Origin: Breviolum minutum Mf 1.05b.01
Taxonomy: Eukaryota > Sar > Dinophyceae > Suessiales > Symbiodiniaceae
Assembly: GCA_000507305.1 (NCBI GenBank)
Contig: DF239090.1
Location: 4,650 to 68,649 of the forward strand
Length of the DNA: 64,000 nt
Direction: 5' to 3'
In this document: positions 11,449 to 24,158 of the stretch, one piece after another
How the letters are laid out: each line of letters begins with the position of its first letter
How positions within the stretch are numbered: the first letter of the stretch is position 1
Program-made: the position numbers and the translations under genes
The notes under the pieces: model-generated
Told to the model about the DNA's origin: nothing
The model's input: only the letters and a program-made list of their open reading frames with translations
Databases searched by the model: none

Positions 11449-13311
11449 GACTCTTCACTCATCTACTACAGGTTGTACGTATCCTTCCTCCCTCCCGGAT
11501 AAATCTAAAGCAGGTCCTCAAGTCAGGAAAGTGACGGGGGTAGGGATATAATTCTGACAAACTAACAAAACAAAACAAAAAACAAAAACATTACCACAAA
11601 ACTAAACAAACACATTTAAGAAAACCTTGAGATTTTTTTCACACAAAACAAATAAAAACAATCCAAGGTACGTGCATTCCCTAAGGTTTCGCAAACCACG
11701 CAGTAACGTTCCACATCTGGAAATGCCCAGTCTGGATCAGGCTGATAAAAATAAAGACCCAAAGACCTCAGGGTTGTTTGTTGCCATCCATCAACCTTGT
11801 GGACATAACTTGTGGGAAGTCTTTTTTGGCAGATGTGTCTTAATGTATGTATAGAAAGTCTATGCCCTCAGAACGTTGAAAAAAAAACACGAGTGGATTC
11901 TACGAGCATGGTGTGTCAATTTCCGGACAGGACATATCGGGAGGTCCTGAGACAATCCATCCCATGTCTAGTCCTTGTTTTCAATCGCAAATTACTGGTG
12001 AAGGGGCATGTTTCGTTGTCTATTTGTCTTTGCTGTATCGCTTCCTCATAACCCTTGCAGGTACATGGACCTGGAAGCTGACCAGTTTACGTCGCCACCT
12101 GTTGATCTTTAAGTGACAAATTCTACCTATTTCAATGGTGGAAATTCCATGCAGCCACGTTAGAGGATCAAAGGACCAGAAGGTACCATAACACTTGCTA
12201 CGAAATGATTAGTAAAAAAATCACTTGGGTTGGATTGATTTGTTGTGTTCTTTGCTTGGGTCAAAGAAGTTTTTCAACTCAAGCAATGGATTTCAGGGTC
12301 ATAAAATGCTCTATTACACCTCCCAAGCGACTGACTTACAACTCCAAGTACTCTTTGCTAAATAGTTTGATGATAAGTTCAATGACAGTGCTTGTTTCTT
12401 GTTTCTGTTTTAGTGTCCGGCTTTTTCACTGCCAAACATTCAAAGAGTTTCTGCGCAAATATCTCACCACTCTCAAACCCATGGTTTTTTGTTGTTGCCA
12501 GGTGTCCGGTTGGCACAGTCTAAACCCTGCTGCTGCAGAACATCTTGAACCAATTGGTTCATCCGCAACTCCGTGAAGGCAGTGTGTTTGAAACAAGAGC
12601 CACGCACCGACAACTCCTTAGTTCATTGTGAGGGGTTAGGTTTTAATCACAAAATGGTGTGTCACCGATGGCAGCACCATGACATTGTTCAAGTTCTGGT
12701 GCCAACATGATCCCACAAAAGGAATAGGATATTGGCGTTTGGAAGTTTCAAAAAGATGGACATGTGCAAATCTTGACATGCAAGTTTTCATGAAGCCTTA
12801 GCTGATCAATTATGTGTTTTCGCAAACCGCCAAAGGAGTTCAAAACCAAAGAACAAATACATCAAAATCCAGTCTCTCAATCACACAATCACCACCAAAA
12901 AAAACACTTAAAAGCACTTCACTAATCTTTGTCACCGCCATTCAAAGCTGCTAAGGGTCTCCTTGATTTCCCACTTTTGCCACGGGAAAGCCCTCATCGC
13001 GATTCCCACAGCCTGCTGAGGACGTGGTGCGGGATCAGCACTGCCCATGGTGAAGTGGTGAAGAGGATGACATCACCTATAAAAGTGGTGAATTTGCAAA
13101 GTTTGTACAATGTGCCATGGTCATTTTTCGCGGAAGGCAAGGAATTCCAAATTCATGATATATATGATATGGTAAAAAAAAAAAACAGGAATCCATCAAG
13201 ACGTCGACATGTTCCATCCAAAACCCTCCCAAAAAACAACACTTCAAAGATCCAAACATCTCTCCCCTACACATTTCTATACACCCTTCAGGTTGTTGGA
13301 TCATGTTGGAT
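11449..13311. other. Stretch with only weak coding signal
   Basis: It holds an AAAC-rich low-complexity patch (about 11,560-11,600) and a plus-strand open frame at 12,205-12,576 whose minus strand is also open (motif LRMNQLVQDVLQQQG, about 12,520-12,576). Neither has paired splice sites. A plus-strand frame of 202 codons (12,929-13,537), the longest in the window, crosses into the next island; it mixes low-complexity Lys/Asn with ordinary sequence and probably spans introns. Confidence 0.35.
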
Positions 13312-13650
13312 CTACCCAGATCCCCAGGTCACAGTGTCACCACGAAACGCCACCTTTGAGGCGATACCATTTGCCCCGCATCGGCACCAAAGCACTTCGG
13401 ATGCCGCTGGCGTAGCCCAAAACACAACGGCCCGAGGTGCTTCTGCCGAGAGGGTTTTGGTGGCTAAAAAAATCATGCCAAATGACAGCTTGATATCAAA
13501 ATACACCCGGAAGAACCCAACAAGATTTGATTTGTAAGACTTTGGTAAGGTTCCAAGATTGTGTGCCCCCAAATAAAAAACAACCTCGTTCGTGTCAGTT
13601 GGAGCAGCTTCAAAGTCGACATGGAAAACGAAATCACCCTCTCTTGACAC
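13312..13650 (-). CDS. Candidate exon region, unknown product
   Basis: A GC-rich minus-strand frame of about 112 codons with protein-like motifs (FEAAPTDTNEVVFYLGAHN and APRAVVFWATPAASEVLW). An AG|GTGG junction at about 13,361 could be a donor. The plus strand is open here as well, so strand is not certain. No domain recognised. Confidence 0.3.
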   Translation of the reverse strand: MSREGDFVFHVDFEAAPTDTNEVVFYLGAHNLGTLPKSYKSNLVGFFRVYFDIKLSFGMIFLATKTLSAEAPRAVVFWATPAASEVLWCRCGANGIASKVAFRGDTVTWGSG

Positions 13651-14319
13651 TTGAGGTCATCCATAATAGAATCCACAGCTGGAGTTCAATCCATATGGCT
13701 CATATGATTTCCCCTTGTAGAAAAGAAACAAACATATATTGAAACAAAACAAATCTTCTTCAACAAAAAACTTGCCAAAGAAACAAACACCCATTTTGAA
13801 ATCATCAGTTCAAAAATCTGATGAATCTATCTGAATCTATACTTATCTATATCATTCTAGTTACATATTCTTTCCCCCCCCCCCTTGTTAATCCGCTTCA
13901 TCCCCTCTGCCCCTACCCATGCTGCCATTGGAAAAGTCCACACCTCACCTCAGGTGGCTTGGAACCTTCCGCAGCGGCAAGAAGGACAACTCTGCTGGAC
14001 CAAAGTTGATGGCCCCAAGGTCGTCTGGAAGCCAATCTCTGCAAGGCATGGCAGGGATCAAAGGCTCTACCTTGGCAACGTTGCTGAAGTTCTGGGAATT
14101 TATCGAAGGGAAATGTGTTGACATATGATACTAGTTTATATATAGTGCAAACAAATAATCAATATAGTTATAGTTTTATGGAAACTAGACATCCAAACTT
14201 AAAAAAATATACAAGCAACTAAAAGTGGATGCATATGTAATAATTACACACCGCAAATGTCTGGGAAATATTTACTTGCGGAACAGAGTGTTCTACACAT
14301 GAGCATTTTCAAACCAAAT

Positions 14320-14718
14320 CTATTGGGCTATCTTTTTCTGGCGGATTCCCCAACCAAAACACCTAAAATAAGATGAGATCACTTTGATTAGTGAATGGGT
14401 ACAATATAAGGGACAACATGTTCCGAAATTGATGATGATATGATCGATTTGGAAAAGATTTGGTCCAAAGTTGTAGTCAAAGTGATTTTTTGGTTGGGAT
14501 GCTGGGATTTTTGTGTGCTCCAACAAATAGCTCCCATATCCCACGCAAGGCTCCCCAGGAATAGAATTGACGAATGTGTTTACCATGGTAAGTTTGTCAC
14601 GGGTCACGACTGCTGATGGAATCAACTCCGAGGAAGGAAACCAATAGCTTTGGCTATGCAAGGTTTGGGGTGCCCTTCGAAAATGACAAAGTATCTGATT
14701 TTGCACTGACATCTCCAA
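14320..14718 (-). CDS. Candidate exon, about 130 codons, unknown product
   Basis: A long minus frame with an internal ATG at 14,712 and motifs PSAVVTRDKLTMVNTFVN and EPCVGYGSYLLEHTK. Composition is plausible, but no family is recognised. A strong plus-strand donor-like site (ACCATG|GTAAGTTTG) lies inside at about 14,587, so a plus-strand exon is an alternative. Confidence 0.3.
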   Translation of the reverse strand: MEMSVQNQILCHFRRAPQTLHSQSYWFPSSELIPSAVVTRDKLTMVNTFVNSIPGEPCVGYGSYLLEHTKIPASQPKNHFDYNFGPNLFQIDHIIINFGTCCPLYCTHSLIKVISSYFRCFGWGIRQKKIAQ

Positions 14719-15380
14719 GTCCCAAATTCATCTAAATGAGTTCATATTTCTTTGATTTGGACATACCGGTCCAAACAATATTCAGCAAAATTCACTAAAA
14801 TGAAATGAAGGAAAGAGAAATATGGGCACACAAACGCATCATGATCATTCATTATTAGCCTTGAACGACCCCCATTTTACTAGAATGGGAAATACGAATG
14901 CCTAATGAACATATTACATGAGGACCTTTCTGATCCTCTCGGAGAAAGGGTTTTACCCAAATTCATATAACGAACAAACATTGATACACCCCCAACAAAA
15001 AAATTAAACATGTCCCCCCCCCCAAACAAAAAAAATGGTGGTTTGTATACATAAATAAACATATGTATATACATTTATAATAAACATAAATATATATATA
15101 TATTTATTTGTTTATAATAAACATAAACATATATAAATATGATACACGACAATACATATATGTTTTTTCCTTTTCCAACACGTCTCTTCTCAAGGGGCCC
15201 CTTTGATCCGCCGCAACCGTCTCCACCTCCCAGGTACCGGGGTTTGTCGCTTGAGACTACTGGTGGCATCACCCAAAGACCACTTCGAAGGCATGGGCAA
15301 CACCTGGGGGGGGGGGTTAAGAATTGGAACATGAACGCTATTATTCGCATGACTTCGGATAGATTTTTGGGTGAACCTAT

Positions 15381-15381
<1 letters not shown>

Positions 15382-15434
<53 letters not shown>
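15382..15434. repeat. (GAT)n trinucleotide repeat
   Basis: An uninterrupted GAT array of about 17 units on the plus strand. A plus frame through it would encode poly-aspartate. Three related GAT/ATC tracts occur in this window (6.7, 32.1 and 41.5 kb). Confidence 0.9.
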
Positions 15435-15436
<2 letters not shown>

Positions 15437-15659
15437 ATCTATGATCATCTGATACTATAGTAATTTAAGATTGTAACAGGACCAGTACCACCAATAATAT
15501 GTTGCTTCTTTCAAGGGAATACCTGCCATCAAATTCAACACCACCCAACTTCCAGCTCAACCAAATGCACCGAAGGCACACTATGTAAACAAGCAAGGAA
15601 GTAAGTAAACAAGCAAGTATAATGAGTCAGCAAAATGAAAGTAACTCTAAAAAACCTAC

Positions 15660-15895
15660 ATGTATGGCATCCCTACGCCCATGGGGACCTCTCCATGTTG
15701 CGGCGCCAAGACAACTGGCTTCCACGCGCCGGCCATTAACAAGCGCTCCGCGCTGACACGTTGTGCTGCCAAACACACCGCGCAGCTGGGCTTGGACGCA
15801 TCGTGGACGAAGCGCCGCTCGGCACGGTCCAAGGGAACACCCAAGGCACCTAACTCGTAGCCTGCACCGTTCTCGGTAACTCCAAGCGTTTGGAA
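15660..15895 (-). CDS. Candidate exon, 236 bp, unknown product
   Basis: A clearly GC-rich island on the minus strand. It starts after CATATCACAG (exon start 15,895) and ends at a possible ATACAT|GTAGGT donor; if unspliced, the frame ends in TAG at 15,656-15,658. The protein is natural-looking, with a CxxC pair (KPSCAVCLAAQRV) and RLLMAGAWKPVVLAPQHGE. No family is recognised. This is one of the better single-exon calls because composition, acceptor and donor agree. Confidence 0.5.
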
Positions 15896-16535
15896 CTGTG
15901 ATATGCGGTGATTAGAAAGGAACTTATTGAAAAGGAAGTTTGGTGACGCGGGAGATGATGTTGCATGTCTTTTTGCCCAGGTGGGCATGACCTACTGCCG
16001 CCTAATGCACGGTGGATCATTCACAGTGCATATCTTGTCAACCCGGAATTTAGAAACAAACAAGTAAGAACTTGATGTTGATCTTGCTAAATGGTGGTAC
16101 TTTCTCACTGACAGTTTCGGTTCATAACATGCTTTTGATATCCTTTGAACGAATGTGTGTTAGGGGGAGTACACATCATAAAGACTTAGCGGAACCGACC
16201 CGGCTTGTGGTTTCGCCAACCAACAAAACGCATCAAACTGCCGCAACCAAAGTCTCGCCACCAAAGAAGTCCCAAGGCACCCAGTTGTTCTTCACCAGTC
16301 ATTCCAGTGTCCAAATTGAAGGTCACATTTTGAGGCGCTACCACTTCCTGATTCAGTGGCCATTTTTTTTACCATGACGTCGCAGCAAAAAAACTCTGGA
16401 TCAACCGAGGAGGCAGTGGCTACTCAACCACCAATGAAGGCATTACCTAACCATTGATTCGTTTGTATCCGATATGTCACTAACCTGCAACTTCTTAAAC
16501 ACAAATCATGAAGTCAATTCGAAGGACAATTCAAC

Positions 16536-16760
16536 TCATCCGAAACAAACTATACCGATACCTTTTGAAAGGTGATGTAATCGGTTAAGTTTTCTGTCAA
16601 ATTCTTGTTTTATATCCAGTAGGATCTTGCACAAACCATTCGAACGACTATTCCAGTTGATTTGCTGAGGCTTCATGCGGCCCTTGGGGTACAATTTGTC
16701 CCGCCTTCGGATATGGTTGGAAAGGTGGTGTTGAACCGATGCGACACCAAGCCACCCCAA
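16536..16760 (-). CDS. Possible exon, unknown product
   Basis: A minus frame of about 74 codons, basic, with motifs ASVQHHLSNHIRRRDKLY and GLCKILLDIKQEFDRKLNRL that look like amphipathic helices. No convincing splice pair was found at the edges. Confidence 0.28.
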   Translation of the reverse strand: MGWLGVASVQHHLSNHIRRRDKLYPKGRMKPQQINWNSRSNGLCKILLDIKQEFDRKLNRLHHLSKGIGIVCFG

Positions 16761-16972
16761 ATGTGAGTATATAAAGTCTAAATTTCATTACCAATCCAAA
16801 GAAAGCACTGGGTCAAATCACGCAAAAAAAACACCCATATCATGTACACTTGATTTCATGCTGCTTTTACTCAACAACTCCATTTTTGGTGGTGTCCAGT
16901 CATCTTCGCTGACCACCAGGTTGTTCTCCATTCCCAGCTCCAAATTCACTTCCCTAAACCTGTATATTATAG

Positions 16973-17502
16973 ATGCTTTTTGAAATCCAGGGTAATTTCT
17001 TCCAATCTTTTTTGGAATACATATGGAACCCCAACCTCTGTAATCTATACAGTCTATACATGTATGAACAGAAGTATATAGTGGGGAATAAACCGATCCA
17101 AACCCTGTTCAAGGCGAACTTTTCACGATCTGATCCACTTCACTGTCTTGGAAGCCCAAGTTTCTGGAACTCCTTCTTCTTCCACCTGATAAAAACCCAA
17201 CAAGGGGAAAGGTTGTGTGTTGTTGTTTTTGCAATTGGGAACCTTGCAATTGGATTTGGTAAAAAATGTTTTTTTCATGTTTTTTTCAATGGCAAATTTT
17301 GGATTGTTTCTTTTTTGGCATATCCTCACTCCCAAGTGTTTCTTGCTAATCCCGAATTAATTTCCAGATTGCAGATTCCAAACCTTCAAACAAAAACACT
17401 ACCAGTACCATCTTCAACTTCTTGGGGTAACATGTTTTCCCTCCCCCAAAAAAAAAGATATAGCCACGGCATGGCTCTTTTTCTTTGCACCACGACAAAT
17501 AC
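16973..17502 (+). CDS. Long plus-strand open frame with strong donor
   Basis: A plus frame open for about 177 codons, ending at ACAAATACT|GTAAGTTCC, a consensus donor. A TTAATTTCCAG acceptor at about 17,366 suggests only the last 136 bp (17,367-17,502) is exon and the earlier, Phe-rich part is intron that happens to be open. The exon part reads QTKTLPVPSSTSWGNMF and SHGMALFLCTTTNT. No domain recognised. Confidence 0.35.
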
Positions 17503-17907
17503 TGTAAGTTCCTAGCATCGTTTTTTTTCTCCATGAAGTCCTTGCGCAAGATTTGACATTCTGGCTGCTCCAACCCCCATCGCTTGGCCATGATACTGTT
17601 CCGTGATATTTTTTCTTTCCCTTCATATCAACGGTCGCGCAGTAAAAGACCCAAAATATCAAAAGCAAAATTATATAAAATCTCCTTAAACATCTGGTGA
17701 ACTCACCTTTCTCCAACCAACATGGAAATGAAAAGTACAGTACTCTTCCGACGAACTCACCATTATCTTGCAGAGGATTTGAACATCACTCAAGCACGTC
17801 AGGAAGACTTGGAAGACCCATTCCCATCCTTTCCTTCAACCTGACCTAGCTGACCCCCCATCCCTTGCAGCCTGTGGAGCTGTTAGCAGAGCTGCCCACT
17901 GGGAAAC

Positions 17908-17993
17908 CATAGTAACCTCGAAGGCATGCTGGCATCACCATGGCACCAACAATGACATGGCCAGCATTGAGAAGCTCTCTCACCCAAGCAGGT
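17908..17993 (-). CDS. Possible 86-bp exon (opposite strand also open)
   Basis: On the minus strand a TGTTGTTGCAG acceptor (exon start 17,993) precedes a frame with motif RELLNAGHVIVGAMVMPACL and a possible TATG|GTTTCC donor. However, the plus strand has an even stronger acceptor (CTGAC..CATCCCTTGCAG, exon start 17,871) followed by an open frame to about 18,030. Only one can be right; I cannot choose. Confidence 0.25.
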
Positions 17994-18039
17994 CTGCAAC
18001 AACAGTACCGAGGTATATAAGCCAATAAATTGACAATCT

Positions 18040-20230
18040 TTTTCTGGAATCCAAGGGAGGATTTAGAGATCCATAAAATGGAAGCACGGTGAAGCACGTG
18101 TTACAGAAATTGGTTTGTGATTGGAGTATCCATTTGAGAAATAGATATGAACTACACAGTGGGGCAGATATAAGCAAAGAAATGGCGATGGGTGAGATTT
18201 TAAGCATTTTAAATGTGGTGGTTGAAATGCAACAATACATGAGAGTTGTGCCATCTACTTGGAACCCAAATGTAGCCCCAAATAGAGATCTGCCAAAAGC
18301 AGGGTAGGGATGAGCATTCACAATGCTTGTTGAGGCACTACCAAAATGGAATGGTTCTTTGGGAAGTGGAGATAGCACGAAAGGGCATCTTTGTTTGTGT
18401 GGAGATGGTTTGTAGGGAGATTCATTCTAGCCACATGGCATCAGCTGCACAACGAAGTGCTGGTCTTACTGCCCCCCCCCAAAAAAAAAGCAAACCAAAA
18501 ATGCCAAGTTCTTCATCGGTTCATCATGAAACTCAGATGACGCATCATGTTCTTCTGGCACACATCCCACACCTATCACCCAACAAAGGCCTAAGCAATT
18601 CTGGAATCTCTCGAGAAGAGAGTCCGCTCGTACCCAAATGTTAAGTGAGTCATACCCACTTGTGAATACGGCTTGAGAGGGTTATAAGCTGGTGGACAAA
18701 AACCCATACTTCCAAACACCATTCCAAATGCCAAAGGAACAGCACAGGTCAAGCAAGGACAAACCCAACTTCCAACGAAACGCGTTTCCGCGTGTTTAGG
18801 CTGTGGAATAAACCTCGCGTTAAAGGCACGACCCCAGGGCTGGGACCACATGGAAGTTCTTCACACAAATTTAGCCCTAGACATTACTGAAAGAGGTTAC
18901 CATTTGGCAAATTGAAGCAAATATGATGAGTGGTGAAGATGATACATGGTCTTTCTTCATGCATAACTTTAAGATACAAATAACATAAACCATATTTTAT
19001 CCAATATATTTTCCAACGCCATTAGAGATTTGAGGCAAGACTTTGATTAAATCTTTCTGGATACTTTTCTGGACATATCACCATGAACCCAAACCGAACC
19101 TTTTTTGTTGACCACAAAAACCAGTCCGAGACGTGGCGAATACAAGTTGCTTTGATTGCGAATTTTAAAAGGTATTGAAACCAAACAATCATTCAAGAGC
19201 CAAGGGGTGATATACCATGATTATAGAAACACATCAGTTTCGACAATAATTGTCCTGGTAGGTTTACCCTGCATGATCACCGTTGGGCATGACAAAGTCC
19301 AACATATGTAATGCAACAAGACATGAAACAAACCACTATGGCAGCAAAATACCAATGACGCAACTTTCAAACCCCCTGCAGGGCTCTGTGCTTTGCTCCC
19401 GCTCTTTGCTTCAAATCTGGCATGTTGAGATCATCTAAGAATGAGAAATCATATACAAATTCCAAAAAGAAACAGTAGGTAATCACCAATTGAACAAGAA
19501 CCCAATTTGAAACTTGAAACTTCTTTAAACCGCCAAAAATCAAACATCTAAGAACCAAACCTGTTCAAGAGCCACCTGTGGGTCTCAGATACACAGCTTT
19601 TGATAGAATCTGAGAGCCATGAGGGGAAGTCCTTGAAAATATTGAAAAAAATCTTATTTGTGTAAAACATTTAATGAACATTAAGAACACCCTAAGAATC
19701 ATGGGATTTCAAAACTGGTGATTTGGAGATCCCAAACCACCAAACCTATGCACATCCAAACTCCATCGATAGTAGGGTCTAATGATTCTTAGGGCAAATG
19801 ATTTCTTTTTGTTGTGACCCGGCTTTTCAACATCCGCATCGACTCAGCATTTGAAGCGTTGCACCTGAAACCTTTACCCAAGAAACCCAAGAGATTTCAA
19901 GGTGGAAACCTTACCAGGTAGCAACTTCTCCACCGTCTCCTGGATGTTTGGTAAAAACACAGCAGGTTCTCATGTGATACCATGGTTACACCAACATGGT
20001 ACGACTCTAGAAAATATGATGAGCATCTGATATCTGATATCTAATTACATTTTTTCAGACTTAAATGATGACATAGCATCATGTTCTGCAAACTTCCTCA
20101 ATAATTAGTATTTTCCTGCAAGTAAATACTTCTACTATGGAACTAGTGAATCCGGAATCCTTCAGCTATGAATCTTGTTACGGGGTCGCAAGTGAAGGCT
20201 AAGGTTAAGCTTAGGATCCCAGTTGGCACA
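18040..20230. other. AT-rich stretch without a supported gene
   Basis: Scattered short open frames with no paired splice sites. It contains homopolymer C/A runs at about 18,472-18,489 and an inverted-repeat element at 19,690-19,794, listed separately. Confidence 0.5.
19690..19794. mobile_element. Inverted-repeat element G (single copy)
   Basis: The ends CCCTAAGAATCAT (19,690-19,702) and ATGATTCTTAGGG (19,782-19,794) are perfect 13-bp inverted copies bounding 105 bp. The size matches the other MITE-like elements of the window. No second copy seen. Confidence 0.65.
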
Positions 20231-20235
20231 CAAAA

Positions 20236-20515
20236 ATGAGCCATACCCCAGTGATTTCTGATATTGGAAAGGAAATCACCGTTAAGGTAGACGCTCTACC
20301 CTTGGAGCGATTTACGGTGTTATTCAACAATAACCGCTACCACTTCCCCACTTGGACCACTCACTTTGCACTTCATGAAAACAACCAGTGGCTACCAGTG
20401 GGTCCTTCTGAAAAGCTTGAAGGAATTGGAGCACCTGCAAAGGATGCAACTCATGAAGGGGTCTATCAGTGCAAACAGAAACTATATATCTCTGTTTGGA
20501 TGTTTCTCAGAAAGG
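20236..20515 (+). CDS. Candidate exon, about 93 codons, unknown product
   Basis: A plus frame beginning at an ATG (20,236) and reaching a CTCAGAAAG|GTATTC donor (exon end about 20,515). Composition is convincing (GKEITVKVDALPLERFTVLF; NNRYHFPTWTTHFALHEN; EKLEGIGAPAKDATHEG) and the opposite strand is closed over most of it. It could be a first exon, since it carries an ATG. No family recognised. Confidence 0.42.
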
Positions 20516-20881
20516 TATTCAACAAACAGTGGAATGTTAAATAACGGGTTGTAAACAACATGAAAGTATATGGAGAAGGGTGTACTGCGTATAGATTACA
20601 TGTATAGCTATAAACATGTACATGTACACCTATAAACAAAAACGCAACACAATCACCTAGCTGCAACCAAGGCAAACAAAAAGATTCACATGTCTAGTGG
20701 AACCACACAAGAAATCCATAGATTCAGATTCAGACCACCTGGGTCATAAGCCTTGACACTGGAGATAAGCGATTACGACCGGGCACATGGAAAGGTACCA
20801 AATCATCGCTTCATCTACGAAACCACTGTTTCATTTCATGATTTTGATGCACTGATTTCTTAAGTCTCCATATACATGAGT

Positions 20882-22269
20882 TTAGTGACAAGTTTCCCAT
20901 GACACATGTCCATCCCAAATTTCGGAAAGGTTTATGCCTCTGCACATAATGGTTGGAGCCCTCCTCACAAAGAAGAACGAGATCTCTCATAGCAACACAA
21001 AAGCAGCTTACCAAAGTGTAGTTTTTGCGGTTCAAGATTATTGAGGATCTAGACATAATATGTTCACATCAATCCCATCCTTCTTGATCTTTCTTGTACA
21101 TATCTTTCATGTCCACCTGTGTGCTGGAATATTGGAATACATTTAATTTGTCTTGACATACATCTTGTGGGTGATATAAATAATTACTTGTCAAATCCTT
21201 TTAAAAGTCAGAGCCACACCAACTCCAATCAATCATGGGATGTAACAAAATCTTATGCCACTGACATGCCTGCAAGCTTGGGAAGTCTACGGGTAGCTTG
21301 TCACTGGGGTACTGCGACCCAATTGCGTTCGAAGCATAACATCTCACCAAAATGATTCAATTCTGTGGCAAAACGAGGATGCCTCATTGAGACACACGTG
21401 AATCTCTGAACTAAAACACCATGGATCAATTGAGATGTGGCCAGGAAGAAATGTCCTCCAATTGACTGCAACGCATTGTCCACCACCTCTTTCAGCAAGG
21501 GGCCATCATGACAACGAAACTGCCTCAAATGTCAGCGGGTGTTCGAAGTAAAATCGAACAATAAACTTTCAGCAAGAATCATCAAATGCACGTCCACAAA
21601 CACCTAGTGTAAACCAATCAACCATGTAACAAACAGAAAAACAAGCAAGCAAACAAACAAACAAACAATCAAACAGCCGGTGTAGGCATGATTAGGTATG
21701 TAATGGTATGTAGCATTATGTAGCCATATATGTACGCATGTAGGCATGCATGAATGTACAGATGCATGCATGTATGTACTTGTGAACTACTGCCAACATT
21801 TGTGGAATTAAGAACATTGACAATCATAATGAATATCTTTATATCCAAATTTGTTCATACGTACACAGCAAAATTCGAAGACTTTCCTGCCATCAATATC
21901 GACGAGTTTGACAAATCCACCAGCGTTGAAAAGCACTTGGGTTGATGTTTTGTTGCGAAAAAGGGAATTACACACAAACCTATCAAGCAACAATGCTTTA
22001 TATAGTGTACCAATCCTGAATAGAAGATTGAAGCAATGCTTCAACCAAAGTTTGAAATTCGGAGAGAAAAAACATTTCTTCTCAAAGTTTTTCTGCAAGT
22101 CAGCGCCGTGGCACCGGTCTTTCGTGAGGAAGCTCCGTATCTCTTCGGCACGGAAGACTGTCCGATCCGTTTGGCCCAAGCGATCCTTGAAAATTTCAAT
22201 CGAATTGATGGATGCTTCCCATGCATCAAAATGAGCCACGAAGAACACAAAAACTATATTATTTTCCAT
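20882..22269 (-). CDS. Three-exon minus-strand gene 3' end, unknown product
   Basis: Phase-consistent model: an exon ending at 21,865 (open back to about 22,269; donor TGCTGT|GTACGTATG, phase 0), an exon 21,348-21,519 (acceptor GAGGCAG, donor TTTTG|GTGAGATG, exit phase 1) and a terminal exon 20,882-20,985 (acceptor GTTGCTATGAG, 33 codons, TAA). Readable motifs are AEEIRSFLTKDRCHGADL and KLVDIDGRKVFEF (first exon), LLKEVVDNALQSIGGHFFLA (second) and RRAPTIMCRGINLSEIW (third). The AT-rich middle of the first exon may hide another intron. No family is recognised. Part of the first exon is also open on the plus strand. Confidence 0.42.
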
Positions 22270-23260
22270 TATACTGGCTGTTTAGTAGGGATCCTTCTAA
22301 TGGCTTATGAATATCCCCACATAACTGGGTAGTATAATTCCCTATATATATATACACTAAACAACCACGGTTTGTTTTTATTGCTCAAATGAAATCAACC
22401 AATTGGAGGACGGCCTCCACACTTGGCCAAGGTGCTAAAATGCCACCAGAGCGGGTGATGGCCTACAACATCAAAAGGGAAACCAAAGGGAAATTGTAGT
22501 CAGGATGATGAACCATGGGAACTCAAAACCTTCATTTTTAGGGGTTATAACCCCCATATATTGGGGGTTTAAAACCTTCATTTTTCATGGTTTTGGGGTC
22601 CAAGGGAACTTTGTAGAATTAGTTGGATGTTGATCAAACCAAACCATCCATAAAATGAACATCTAAATATATCTAAATACTGTATGGTAATCACCTCGTG
22701 CTGAGTACAACCCCATTATATAAACTATATATCAAACCCTGCTTCCACAAAGAGCCTTAAAAATAGAGCCAAAGTAGTCCTGACCATAATCATACATAAT
22801 TCAACACATTCCATCAATTCCAATCACTGCAAGCATATACAGTGTGTGATGTGGAAATTCCCTAAAAATTGAGGGTTTGTGGTTTGTATACCATGCCTGT
22901 ATACCAACCAACAACAAAAAAACACACACACGTTTGACTGCCGGGCAAACTCCTGCAATGCTTTACGGCAAGGCTCGCGCCTTCTCATTGGTGGCAAAAG
23001 TGGAAGCTACAGAATCGTAACCTCGCCGTGTGAGTGAAAGTGGAATCCACACCCTGCCAGTGTGGGGAAATCATGTGAAACATGGTAAAGATTCTAACAA
23101 AGATCTAGAAATATGTGTATAAAGTATAAGTTATAAAAATATGTCCCAAGACCTAGGAATGGGCCACATAGATTTAGGGATAATTTGGGTCAATTTTGCA
23201 ACTTTTGGGAGTTTTCAATTAATTTTATATCACCATATTGGATATTTCATCCAAACATTT
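22270..23260. other. Repeat-bearing stretch without a supported gene
   Basis: It contains a direct repeat AAAACCTTCATTTTT (about 22,526 and 22,572) flanking a palindrome built on AACCCCC..GGGGGTTT. The remainder is AT-rich with no credible exon. Confidence 0.5.
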
Positions 23261-23399
23261 CTATACAAGTCCTTTTGTCCCAAAAACTAAGGATGGGAGA
23301 AAAAAAAAGAAGTCACCAACGAAATCCCTGTTGTTGCTGGGATGTTTCACTTCCACTGGGGGGCCCACTTCGAAGCGTAAGTTGAGTAAATGACCCTGC

Positions 23400-23506
23400 A
23401 AGAGGGATTTGAAAAGAGGGCCTCCAAAGCCATTAAGATCTGAGTTTGCTAAATAAAACAGCTCCAACTGCCTGCCCCCCATGTCATCCCTGTCACTGCT
23501 TGACAA
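23400..23506 (-). CDS. Possible exon, unknown product
   Basis: A minus frame with motif LELFYLANSDLNGFGG following a GGGGGGCAG acceptor-like site. Composition is protein-like but the donor is unclear. Low certainty. Confidence 0.25.
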
Positions 23507-24158
23507 GCAACAAAAGGCGCATACTTCATTGACCTTGCCAGTATACAGCTCCTAAGGCAAGCCCACTCTGTTAGTTGGAATCATCCAAGGATTCCATTCG
23601 GAAGATTCGGAGAACCTCCCTTTTTTCGTGGAGCTCCTAAATATCAATAGCAAGATGTTTTTTGCCAACAATCCGGTACCAGTACCAGTATTATACTCTT
23701 TAAGATGGTTAAAATGGAGAGGCAAACCTTTTTTTAGAATGATCTCTAGTAGATGTGCTCTTACAGTTCCGTCCCAGCACAACAAAGGAGTTTTTGTAAA
23801 TTAAATCAAGTTGGACTTGGGATCAACATCTGGGGTAATCTGTTTGGAATTGAACAACCAGGCTTTCATCAATCAAGGCACTTCAATTAGATAAGTCCCA
23901 TCTTTCATCCATCGTATCAACTACCAACCCTTGGGCCCTTGTAGGCCATGATTCAATGCTGTGTCGCTGCTCGGACTTTGAAAAACCATTGAAATCCTTG
24001 CAGCCCTTGATTCCAGCTTCCCAAACAAAATAATATAATGGCTGAAATCCAGCCAATCATACTCGATTTTGATGGACGGGTCGTTTTTATCCCTTTCATA
24101 TAAAAAAAAACCGTCTGGTTATTGAATCTATATACATATCTCAGGTGTTGCAGGAGTT

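Noticed and set aside
12929..13537. Longest open frame in the window (202 codons, plus strand) as one gene
   Set aside because: Mixed composition with AT-rich, Lys/Asn-rich middle and probable splice sites inside; the minus strand of its GC-rich part is equally coding-like.
15139..15444. Plus-strand frame ending in a long poly-aspartate tail
   Set aside because: The tail is the GAT microsatellite; the rest lacks splice sites or recognisable composition.
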